Assembly: GCA_964540105.1 (NCBI GenBank)
Contig: CAZILL010000002.1
Coordinates: forward strand, 992,001-1,056,000
DNA: 64,000 bases
Source: DATKJY01 sp964540105
GTDB taxonomy: Bacteria; Zixibacteria; MSB-5A5; GN15; FEB-12
Direction of reading: 5' to 3'
Positions 1 through 7,426 of the stretch are shown one piece after another. The notes under the pieces were generated by a model, which saw nothing but the letters and a program-made list of their open reading frames with translations, had not been told where the DNA came from and made no database searches. A program made the position numbers and the translations under genes. Positions within the stretch are counted from its first letter, which is position 1. Each line of letters starts with the position of its first letter.

Positions 1-2
1 CG

Positions 3-509
3 CGCAAACCTCCGCAGGTGCAGGTGACCCAGCCTAATGTCGCCGCCCCGAAGATCGGTATTCCCAAGCCGGTCGCCGATGAAGACGTTCAGGATGAGGA
101 CGTGGTCCTCGCAACCAAAGAGGAGCTGGCCGAAATCGTCGCTCCTGATCTTGGTGCAAACACCGGTGATCAGAACATCGTGGTCGACATTAAGGAAGAG
201 GAGTATCTCCCCGGCGCTTCTGAATTCGTTCCGGTCGAGGTATATCCCGAGATGATCTACCAGGAGACTCCGGAATTCCCGCGTCTGGCCAAACAGGCGG
301 GGATGACCGGCTTGGTCTGGGTGAAGGCTCTGGTCGACAAAGATGGCAACGTGCGCGATGCCCAGGTCGCGAAGACCTCCGGCACGCAATCCCTCGACGA
401 GGCCGCGGTGAAAGCCTCATTCAAGAACAAGTTCAAGCCCGGCATCCAAAACGGCCGTCCTGTTGCCTGCTGGGTAACCTACAAGGTTGAGTTCAAGCTG
501 ACTGAGTAG
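3..509 (+). CDS. TonB-family energy transducer, C-terminal part (5' end outside window)
   Basis: TonB couples the inner-membrane proton-motive force (through ExbBD) to outer-membrane receptors. The frame is open from the window edge, so the N-terminal membrane anchor is missing. A GTG at position 18 exists but is unlikely to be the true start, because TonB needs an upstream transmembrane helix. What is visible is a Pro/Val/Asp/Glu-rich periplasmic linker (first ~85 residues) followed by a typical TonB C-terminal fold: YPEMIYQETPEFPRLAKQAG, then GLVWVKALVDKDGNVRDAQV, then a helix and the final strand with WVTYKVEFKL. The YP..P.LA...G.EG pattern is diagnostic of the family. A hairpin terminator follows the stop, so this is probably the last gene of its operon. 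Confidence 0.9.
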   Translation, partial: RKPPQVQVTQPNVAAPKIGIPKPVADEDVQDEDVVLATKEELAEIVAPDLGANTGDQNIVVDIKEEEYLPGASEFVPVEVYPEMIYQETPEFPRLAKQAGMTGLVWVKALVDKDGNVRDAQVAKTSGTQSLDEAAVKASFKNKFKPGIQNGRPVACWVTYKVEFKLTE

Positions 510-538
510 CATTCATCCTAATCCCAAGCACAGACACG

Positions 539-570
539 AACGGCGGTTCCCTTTTCAGGCGACCGCCGTT
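539..570 (+). terminator. Rho-independent terminator after the TonB gene
   Basis: A 9-bp perfect stem (AACGGCGGT at 539-547, ACCGCCGTT at 562-570) with a 14-nt loop is followed by TTCTTTG. It lies 30 bp after the TonB stop and also separates it from the convergent cupredoxin gene. Confidence 0.75.
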
Positions 571-613
571 TCTTTGTTCACTCTCGTGGTGAGCGTCGCG
601 CTCGAACCAAAAG

Positions 614-1273
614 CTATTTCATCAGGAGCATTTTCTTGCTCCTCGCAAAATCGCCGGCCGTGATCCGATACAAGTACACGCCTGATCCGACTGGCTGTCC
701 GTTACTGTCAGTCCCGTCCCAGACCGTCTGGTAATTCCCAGCCGGCTTCTCTTCATCGGTGAGCGTCCGCACTTGCCTGCCGAGGACATTGAAGATGCCG
801 ATCACGACATGAGATCGTTCCGGAAGGTTGTATTCGATTGTGGTTGTAGGATTGAATGGATTCGGGTAATTCTGCGCCAAGCTGAATGATGCCGGCATCT
901 CATGATCAAGATCGTTTGCGCTCATCGCCTGATCAATCCGGACGGTGCCGGTCATGCCCAGCCCCGAGTGAGGTATGCACTCATACGGGAAAGGTCCACT
1001 GCCGTCACCCGCCCGAAAGATCTCGTCGTGCTTTGTCCCTGCACTCATCAGGCCGGAATCCCACGTTTTCGCCGAGCCTCCGGTTGATGTGGTGGTGTGA
1101 AACCCCGATGCGCAGACCCATCGCACAGTGTCGCCGTACCTGACCGTTACCGTCGACGGGCTGAATGTAATACCGGACATGCTCACCGTATGGATTGTCG
1201 CCTGAGAATCAACGGCAATCAGGAGCAGAATTACCAACGCTAAACAGTGACCTGTTAACTGTCTTGCTCTCAT
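614..1273 (-). CDS. Secreted cupredoxin (plastocyanin-like) with FlgD/T9SS-type C-terminal domain
   Basis: Exported blue-copper-type protein of 219 residues. Residues 1-25 form a signal peptide ending near SQA. Residues 27-113 form a cupredoxin domain with a complete type 1 copper site: His59, then Cys99, His102 and Met107 in the order C-x2-H-x4-M. After a linker, residues 128-219 are a FlgD-Ig-like C-terminal domain (QNYPNPFNPTTTIEYNLP ... GVYLYRI), the kind used as a type IX secretion or sorting tail in FCB bacteria. A GGAGGT ribosome binding site precedes the ATG. The copper site is read directly; a role as an electron carrier is family knowledge, and the partner is unknown. Confidence 0.85.
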   Translation of the reverse strand: MRARQLTGHCLALVILLLIAVDSQATIHTVSMSGITFSPSTVTVRYGDTVRWVCASGFHTTTSTGGSAKTWDSGLMSAGTKHDEIFRAGDGSGPFPYECIPHSGLGMTGTVRIDQAMSANDLDHEMPASFSLAQNYPNPFNPTTTIEYNLPERSHVVIGIFNVLGRQVRTLTDEEKPAGNYQTVWDGTDSNGQPVGSGVYLYRITAGDFARSKKMLLMK

Positions 1274-1454
1274 GCTACCTCCATGTTTCTCTGAGTCTGA
1301 TTGGTTGGACCATATTGTTGTCGCATTTTATTCGGTCCATATAGTTACGATTAGTAACACGAAACAGGAGAAGAGGTTCCGACCCTGTGTGATCCGTAGC
1401 TTATCCCGCCGCTTCAAAATACAAATTATTTCATACTTCCGATCAATTTTCCCC

Positions 1455-1483
1455 TTGACAACTGCACAAATGTGCAGTATCCT
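1455..1483 (+). promoter_or_regulatory. Sigma-70 promoter with a LexA-like palindrome in the spacer
   Basis: TTGACA (1455-1460), a 17-bp spacer, then TATCCT (1478-1483). The spacer is almost wholly the perfect palindrome ACTGCAC-AAAT-GTGCAGT (1461-1478). Its core, TGCAC-N4-GTGCA (1463-1476), matches the LexA site I recall for Fibrobacter succinogenes (TGCNC-N4-GTGCA). A repressor bound here would cover the promoter. It lies about 55 bp upstream of the small zinc-ribbon gene and drives it together with the helicase gene. Confidence 0.8.
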
Positions 1484-1535
1484 TGTTTCAAGGACAACAG
1501 TATCACTTACCACCATCGCAAAAAGGAGAGTCGTC

Positions 1536-1781
1536 ATGGTTTGGCAAAATGCTGAGCACGGAACGCCGAAAGCACACCGACCAACCCAAGTCTATGGGGC
1601 ATATAGCGAAACTGATCTTACCGCCGTATTCCCGCGAAGCGTTGGTTCCGATCATCACCACCGCGATGACGATTTTCGCTTCTACAATGCCGGCACCTGC
1701 CCTGAGTGCGGGAGCGGTATGATTCGTTCCGGGGCCTGCTTTAGTTGTCCCACCTGTGGCTTTGGCAGTTGCTCGGGCTGA
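1536..1781 (+). CDS. Small zinc-ribbon protein resembling the C-terminal tail of B12-dependent ribonucleotide reductase
   Basis: An 81-residue protein with six cysteines in its last 27 residues: C55, C58, C68, C71, C74 and C79, spaced C-x2-C-x9-C-x2-C-x2-C-x4-C. This pattern, with CPECGS...G.C..C..CGF..C, looks like the zinc/redox tail of class II (NrdJ) ribonucleotide reductases, here free-standing. The N-terminal 50 residues, with a HHH run, are not recognised. The ATG at 1536 has an AAGGAG ribosome binding site 6-8 bases upstream; the longer open frame from 1272 would start before the promoter, so I reject it. The helicase gene starts 31 bp after the stop, so the two are probably co-transcribed from the LexA-like promoter. 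Function is not established. Confidence 0.7.
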   Translation: MVWQNAEHGTPKAHRPTQVYGAYSETDLTAVFPRSVGSDHHHRDDDFRFYNAGTCPECGSGMIRSGACFSCPTCGFGSCSG

Positions 1782-1812
1782 AAATCGATCTCTATGAAAA
1801 GGGGCACATACT

Positions 1813-4506
1813 ATGCAATTAGATGATATTGAGCGCTACGGTCTCTCACCCCGTGTCACCGCTCTCTGGCGCGCCCGTCAGGGAAGTACCCTGCTTCCAG
1901 TGCAGAAACAGGCGATCCGTAAGGGACTCTTGGGACAGCCACATATGCGCGGCGACTCGCTACCCAATCTGATTATTGCCGCGCCGACATCGGCCGGAAA
2001 ATCGTTCTGTGCGGAGATGGCTGCCATGCGCGCCGTTTCTGCTCGACAAAAAGCGGTCTTACTGTTTCCGCTCAAATCACTCGCCGAAGAGAAATTCCGT
2101 CTATTTCAAGATTCCTACTCCTCTCTTGGCATCGAAACCCTTTTAGTGACCGGTGATTATCCCGAAAATGATCGCCGCTTCGCCGATGGCCGCTACCAGA
2201 TTGCAATGGTGATCTACGAAAAATTTGAGCAGTTACTTACCGCGCGTTTGGACGTTTTGCAAACCATCGCGCTGGTTGTGATCGATGAACTTCAAATGAT
2301 CGTCGAACCAGGGCGTGGCGCTCTGCTGGAACGTCTTATCACCAAAATACTGGCTTCAGCGTATCACCCAACGCTTCTGGCCATGACCGCCGTAATCGGA
2401 GAGCATGGCACCGCTCGCCTGGCTCGCTGGCTCAACGCAGAAATAGCGGAAGATTCCATACGTCCGGTGGATCTGATTCGTGGCGTTGCCGTTGACGGAT
2501 CGCTCAAATATCGCTCGTACAATGATGGCCTTGACGGTAGCGCGTCGTTCAGTCTCAAAGAGGTCGACTCCAATCTTGGCGATCTGCTGCTACGACAGAT
2601 CAAGGGAGAGGGGGGATCCGTTTTGGTGTTTATGAAATCCCGCCGTGACACCATCGAGCTCTCTTTCCGTCTTGCGGCCTCGGTTAATTGGCCGTCGGCT
2701 GATTCAGCCGTACTGAAGCTTCAGGATGAGGAGCCATCGGCTCTTGTCCGCTCTCTTTGTCAGGCACTCAGTCGAGGGGTTGCCTTTCACAATGCCGATC
2801 TCTCCGTGGCGCAAAGAAGGATCGTCGAGCAAGCCTTTCTTGATAAACAGATTAGGGTTCTTTTCTCAACCACCACCTTGGCGCTCGGGGTTAATCTTCC
2901 GGCTGACATCGTTTATCTCGAGACCGTCAAATATGCCTCCGGCATTTATGGCAGTCGCCCCACGCTGGTTCCGATCACTCGCGCCGAATTTGACAACATG
3001 ACTGGACGAGCCGGTCGACTCGGCTTCCAGCAGGGAGAGCCGGGGCGGGCGGTTGTTCTGGCCGAAACGGAATTCGACCGCGATATCCTCTGGAACACCT
3101 ACATCGCGCCAACGGAGTGGGATCGCTTTGAATCAGCCTTCGAATCTATACCGTTCGAAGACTGGGCCTTGCACATGATTGTCGCCGGATTGGCTCCCCG
3201 TGAAAATAATGTTCGCACGCTTCTTGAAAAGACCTTCTGGCACCTCTGCGGCCAAGCCACCAATCACCAGCTGCAACCCGCTTTGGTTCGCTTGACAGAA
3301 CTCGGCCTGATTACCCGCGATGCCAATAGCGGTGAGTTGTCGGCCACTACTGTCGGGGTGGCCGTCGCTACCGCTGGTCTCTCCATCAGGCAAGCCGCCC
3401 ATTTCTTGCGAGCTAGTCAGGTCGAATTACCCGCTACTCCATTTGGCTGGCTGGCGCTCCTGCTCAGTTCTCCTGATTGGGATATTCCGGCCGGTATGCT
3501 GTCGCGTCGGGAACAGATGAGCAACGCTGCCGTGAAGCTACTCTATCAGCGCTTTGATTATTCTGTTGAGGAGGCCGGCTATCTGCTCCCGGAACAGCAT
3601 CGCAAAGAACCATTGGCATACCATACTGCCGCCGCTCTGAAAGCAGCCTTGCTTCTCGACGACTGGTGTCGTCTGACACCGGTGCCGCGTCTGGAAGAAC
3701 AATACCAGCTGCATCTCGGCCAAATTGTTGCTTTGGGTGAAACCGTGGCGCATCTGGCGACCGCGCTGGCCGCGCTTCTTCAGGCGGTAACCCGGGATCA
3801 TCCTGCCATCGAATCCCTTCGTCTGCAGGCGTTCAGTTTGCGCGCCGGACTTCCTGTCGAACTCTGTGACCTGTACGAACAGTTCGGTTCACTGTTGAAT
3901 CGCGCCGATTGCATCGCCCTGCATCACGCCGGAATTATCTCCGTGGCCGACCTGTGCGGCTGGCCCGCCGATAAACTCGCAACGTTAATACCACCCCGAA
4001 AGCTGGAGCGTCTCCAGCATAAACTTGCATCCTTTACAAAGGAGGATTCCATGAACGCCCCGTATCTAACCCCCGGTCAATTGACCGGCTCCACACCGGA
4101 CTCGATTGAGATCGATGGCGCCTATGAAGGAGATCGTTATCTGATTCGTATCAACGGCTTCCCGCTGCGCCTGACCGGTAAATCGTTTAAATATTTTACC
4201 AAGCTGGCCTGGTCTCGACTGCACCACGAAACTGGTTGGGTCTATAAGGAAGATCTCGAAGTGGGTTTCAATCAGGCGCGCTATTTGTACCGGATGAAAA
4301 ACGAAATCAACCTCGGTCTGCGCTCCAGTTGGCCGATCTTCGAAAACAATCGGCTGGGCTATTACCGGCTCGACATCGATCCCAATCGGGTTCGCATCAA
4401 TCTCGACAACCTGCGGTCTCATCCCGATTACGAGTTGCAGCAGCTGACTCGAACTACTCCAGGCAAACCGACGACCGAGGGTATTTCGGCTTCGCTAAGT
4501 TGTTGA
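1813..4506 (+). CDS. Ski2/Hel308-like DEAD/DEAH-box helicase with C-terminal OmpR-like winged helix
   Basis: An 897-residue superfamily 2 helicase. Visible motifs: Walker A APTSAGKS (57-64), Walker B DELQ (158-161; DELH is usual), motif III TAV (192-194), VLFSTTTLALGVNLP (349-363, motif V) and NMTGRAGRLG (395-404, motif VI, typical of the Ski2 family). A middle winged-helix/ratchet region follows, then an HhH-like stretch (about 697-725). Residues 747-897 form a separate unit whose pattern (LTGKSFKYF ... YKEDLE ... RYLYRMKNEI ... NRLGYYRL) matches OmpR/PhoB-type winged-helix DNA-binding domains. An internal AAAGGAGG before Met747 may also allow that unit to be made alone. The operon position behind a LexA-like operator suggests a DNA-repair role (inference). 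Confidence 0.88.
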   Translation: MQLDDIERYGLSPRVTALWRARQGSTLLPVQKQAIRKGLLGQPHMRGDSLPNLIIAAPTSAGKSFCAEMAAMRAVSARQKAVLLFPLKSLAEEKFRLFQDSYSSLGIETLLVTGDYPENDRRFADGRYQIAMVIYEKFEQLLTARLDVLQTIALVVIDELQMIVEPGRGALLERLITKILASAYHPTLLAMTAVIGEHGTARLARWLNAEIAEDSIRPVDLIRGVAVDGSLKYRSYNDGLDGSASFSLKEVDSNLGDLLLRQIKGEGGSVLVFMKSRRDTIELSFRLAASVNWPSADSAVLKLQDEEPSALVRSLCQALSRGVAFHNADLSVAQRRIVEQAFLDKQIRVLFSTTTLALGVNLPADIVYLETVKYASGIYGSRPTLVPITRAEFDNMTGRAGRLGFQQGEPGRAVVLAETEFDRDILWNTYIAPTEWDRFESAFESIPFEDWALHMIVAGLAPRENNVRTLLEKTFWHLCGQATNHQLQPALVRLTELGLITRDANSGELSATTVGVAVATAGLSIRQAAHFLRASQVELPATPFGWLALLLSSPDWDIPAGMLSRREQMSNAAVKLLYQRFDYSVEEAGYLLPEQHRKEPLAYHTAAALKAALLLDDWCRLTPVPRLEEQYQLHLGQIVALGETVAHLATALAALLQAVTRDHPAIESLRLQAFSLRAGLPVELCDLYEQFGSLLNRADCIALHHAGIISVADLCGWPADKLATLIPPRKLERLQHKLASFTKEDSMNAPYLTPGQLTGSTPDSIEIDGAYEGDRYLIRINGFPLRLTGKSFKYFTKLAWSRLHHETGWVYKEDLEVGFNQARYLYRMKNEINLGLRSSWPIFENNRLGYYRLDIDPNRVRINLDNLRSHPDYELQQLTRTTPGKPTTEGISASLSC
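4038..4053 (+). promoter_or_regulatory. Strong internal Shine-Dalgarno and in-frame ATG inside the helicase gene
   Basis: AAAGGAGG (4038-4045) lies five bases before an in-frame ATG at 4051, exactly at the junction between the helicase body and the OmpR-like winged-helix unit. Initiation here would give a 151-residue DNA-binding protein (4051-4506). The complementarity to 16S rRNA is better than at the gene's own start. Confidence 0.5.
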
Positions 4507-4632
4507 ACCAAAAGCAGGAAAGGCACGTCCTAGAGATATCAGACAATGACATTGACAATCCCGGTCGAATCCGGATTCTTGCTGAGGAAAGCCCTAGACC
4601 AGCCGATATATAGACAGAAATAGCAGAAACCG

Positions 4633-7107
4633 ATGATCATTCGAAGCAAGCACCGACTCCCGATTGTAACCAGCGACCTCGAAGTCGAATATGCGGTTCT
4701 TCCGCTCATGACTGGCGTGCTATTCCCCGGCATGGTTCTTTCCGTTCAGGTTGGCCGCCCGGAAAACCTCGAACTCCTGACACAGTGCTCACTCGCTAAG
4801 AAGGAGTTTGTGGCTTCCTACTCTCATGCCGAGGTGAGTACTCCCGATACCCCACCTATCCACCAGGTAGGCATCCTGACCATTATTCGCGACATCAAGG
4901 ACGGGCTGCAGGGCTCGAAAATCGTCACGCTCGAAGGGCTCCGACGAGTCGCGATCAATCAGGTCGTCGCCGTCGAACCGTTCATACGAGCGACCGTCTA
5001 TGGAATCGAAACTCCGCCGTTTGTTCTTAAGAACATCAAGGCTCGCGTCGACGAAGTCATTTCGGTCGTCGGGGAGATCACTCATCTCGATCCGATCTAC
5101 TCCCCGGAACTCTCCAACGTCCTGAAAGTGAACGTCGAAGACCCGTCCCTCTTCGCGGATCGTGTGTCTGCGGTCTTCCATTTTTCTCTCGCGGCGAAGC
5201 AGGAATTGCTGGAAGCGATCAGCCTGGAACTTCGATTTGAACGCCTGCTGTACCTTCTCAACGCTGAGTTGAATCGCGTTGCGACCCTCCTCAATATCAA
5301 CGAGAACACGAAGAAACGGATCGAAGAGGACCAGCAACGGTATTACTTGCGCCAACAGCTCAACGAAATTCGTCGGCAACTTGGCGAGGACTTCGCGGAA
5401 GAGAAAGAAGCGGCCCGTTTTCGAAATCTCCTGAAGAGCGCATCCAATCTTCCTGCCGAGGTAGTCGCCCGCGCCAAGATTGAAATCGACCGGCTTAGCC
5501 AGCTCTCACCCGCTTCCGCCGAGTACGGCGTTACCAAGGGGTATCTCAATTGGATTCTGAACCTGCCGTGGAACAAGTACACTCCTGAAGACTACCAGAT
5601 GGCTGATGTCGAGAAGATTCTCTCCACCGACTACTACGGACCGGTCCAGCTCAAAGAGCACATCATGCAGCGCCTTTCTGTGCGCAAGTTGCTACATGGC
5701 GTAGACGAGGGGCCGGCCCTCTGCATCGTTGGCGCTCCCGGAACTGGGAAGGCATCCTTGGCCAAGGCTATCGCCCGCGCACTCGGTAAAGAGTTCATTC
5801 GCATTTCGGTTGGCGGTGTCTCCGACGTGGCCGATCTGAAAGGGAACCCGCGAACCTTCCTGGGCGCATCCCCAGGGAAGATAATCCGCACCATGCGCGA
5901 CGCCGGATCGTGCGATCCGGTTATCCTGATCGAGGACCTGGACTATTTCAACGTCGAAAACGATTCGTCGGTAAATATGGCGCTGCTCGAGGTTTTTGAT
6001 TCGCGCCGCAACGCCCGCTTCATCGACAACTATCTCGGTGTGACATTTGATCTGAGTCGCGTGTTCTTCATCTGTTCGGTTCGCAGCTATGAAGAAATCC
6101 CTGAGCAGTTCGTACCTCGCCTTGAGATTCTCGACCTCCCAGGCTACATCGAGCGCGAGAAGATCGTCATCGCCAAACGATACATCATTCCAAAACTACT
6201 CAAAAAGCATGGCCTTCATAAGTCTGAATTCAAAGCCAACGAGAAGGTCCTCGGGCGAATTGTCACGAGTTACACTCAGGAAGCAGGCCTCGTCGGATTT
6301 TCTCAGCAAATAGAGAAGATTTGCCGAAAGATCGCCCTCGAAAAGGTAGACAAACAGAAAGCCTCATGGCATATCACTGAGAAGAACCTCGAGTCGTACC
6401 TGGGCACGCCCGTGTTTATTCCGGAGAAGGCCGAGAAGGAGCCGGAGATCGGCACAGCGGCCGGCCTCGCCTGGACCGGCGCTGGCGGCGACCTAATGTT
6501 CATCGAAGGGCTAAAGATGAAGGGGGAAGGTCAGATCATCACGACCGGTTCGCTCGGTGAAGTCATGCGTGAGTCGATACAGGCTGCCCATTCCTATGTC
6601 CGTTCCAAGGCCGATATGCTCGGGATCGATTCCGGGGATTTCAATGACTTCGATATCCATATTCACTTTCCTTCAGGTGCGATCCCCAAAGATGGTCCTT
6701 CGGCTGGCGTGACTGTCTGTCTGGTGATCGCTTCGGTTATGTCAGAGCGCCCGATCCGTAACGACATCGCCATGACTGGTGAAGTGACCTTGCGTGGGCG
6801 AGTGCTGCCGGTGGCCGGAATCAAAGAGAAGATTTCGGCGGCCTTCCGGGCCGGTATTGCGAATATCGTCCTGCCCAAAGAGAATCAGAAGGATATCAAG
6901 GAGCTCCCGCGCGACATTATCCGAAAGACGAAATTCAACTTTATTGAACGCGTCGATCAGCTGTTCGAGCTCTGTTTGTTGAATTTCACTCCTTCGACTT
7001 ACACTCTTGAAAAGATCTTCGCCAAGGAGATCGAAAAGGCGCGACGAAAAAAGTCGCGTATTCCTCAACAGCGACGTGTGTCGGCGCAGCCGCGCCGTCG
7101 TCGCTGA
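4633..7107 (+). CDS. lon: Lon-family protease (LonA architecture) with degenerate AAA+ site
   Basis: ATP-dependent protease family, 824 residues, full LonA layout: N-terminal substrate-binding domain (about 20-215), coiled-coil/helical linker (to about 330), AAA+ module (about 335-600) and protease domain (about 615-800). The Ser-Lys dyad is intact: Ser690 in PKDGPSAG and Lys731 in GIKEK. The ATPase site is not. Walker A reads GAPGTGKAS (367-375; normal GKT/S, here Ala374). Walker B reads ILIEDLD (431-437; normal LLDEID). Sensor 1 Asn is Arg484, and the sensor 2 Arg region reads GLVGFSQQ where E. coli has GVRGLERE. The arginine-finger Arg (VPRLEI) is kept. It may be an ATPase-poor paralogue of the housekeeping Lon. 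A poor promoter-like TTGACA (4552-4557) lies upstream. Confidence 0.9.
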   Translation: MIIRSKHRLPIVTSDLEVEYAVLPLMTGVLFPGMVLSVQVGRPENLELLTQCSLAKKEFVASYSHAEVSTPDTPPIHQVGILTIIRDIKDGLQGSKIVTLEGLRRVAINQVVAVEPFIRATVYGIETPPFVLKNIKARVDEVISVVGEITHLDPIYSPELSNVLKVNVEDPSLFADRVSAVFHFSLAAKQELLEAISLELRFERLLYLLNAELNRVATLLNINENTKKRIEEDQQRYYLRQQLNEIRRQLGEDFAEEKEAARFRNLLKSASNLPAEVVARAKIEIDRLSQLSPASAEYGVTKGYLNWILNLPWNKYTPEDYQMADVEKILSTDYYGPVQLKEHIMQRLSVRKLLHGVDEGPALCIVGAPGTGKASLAKAIARALGKEFIRISVGGVSDVADLKGNPRTFLGASPGKIIRTMRDAGSCDPVILIEDLDYFNVENDSSVNMALLEVFDSRRNARFIDNYLGVTFDLSRVFFICSVRSYEEIPEQFVPRLEILDLPGYIEREKIVIAKRYIIPKLLKKHGLHKSEFKANEKVLGRIVTSYTQEAGLVGFSQQIEKICRKIALEKVDKQKASWHITEKNLESYLGTPVFIPEKAEKEPEIGTAAGLAWTGAGGDLMFIEGLKMKGEGQIITTGSLGEVMRESIQAAHSYVRSKADMLGIDSGDFNDFDIHIHFPSGAIPKDGPSAGVTVCLVIASVMSERPIRNDIAMTGEVTLRGRVLPVAGIKEKISAAFRAGIANIVLPKENQKDIKELPRDIIRKTKFNFIERVDQLFELCLLNFTPSTYTLEKIFAKEIEKARRKKSRIPQQRRVSAQPRRRR

Positions 7108-7426
7108 TCACAGCCCTGCTTCCCACCGTCGCATGCGACAAACTGCATGTGTTCGGTCCAATTTCCAGCTTGACATCGCGCCTCCAGTAGCCATATATTG
7201 CGGCATAGATATTAGGGCCGCACCGCTTCAGGACGGAACTTCTTAGTACCTTTGATGCAACACTGTTGGCTGTCGTGAAAACAGAAGAATGTAAACCGAC
7301 GCTCTGGATTTGCTGCAACGACTTTGCCCAAACATCAACGACCTTTCTTCCGCACCCGGTGCCGTGTTCAGTCCACTCGAAGAATAAACGCTGTCTTACC
7401 ACACTTTACTGCATGGAGGCATAATG
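7108..7426 (+). promoter_or_regulatory. 316-bp gene-free region with promoter for the secreted BACON/dockerin protein
   Basis: TTGACA (7170-7175) and TATATT (7194-7199) with an 18-bp spacer form a good sigma-70-type promoter facing the downstream gene. This implies a leader of roughly 220 nt. I see no convincing ORF, terminator or riboswitch fold in it; the GGAGG at 7413-7417 is the ribosome binding site. Confidence 0.55.

Noticed and set aside
1272..1535. 88-residue N-terminal extension of the zinc-ribbon protein
   Set aside because: It covers the promoter and operator; the ATG at 1536 has a good ribosome binding site.
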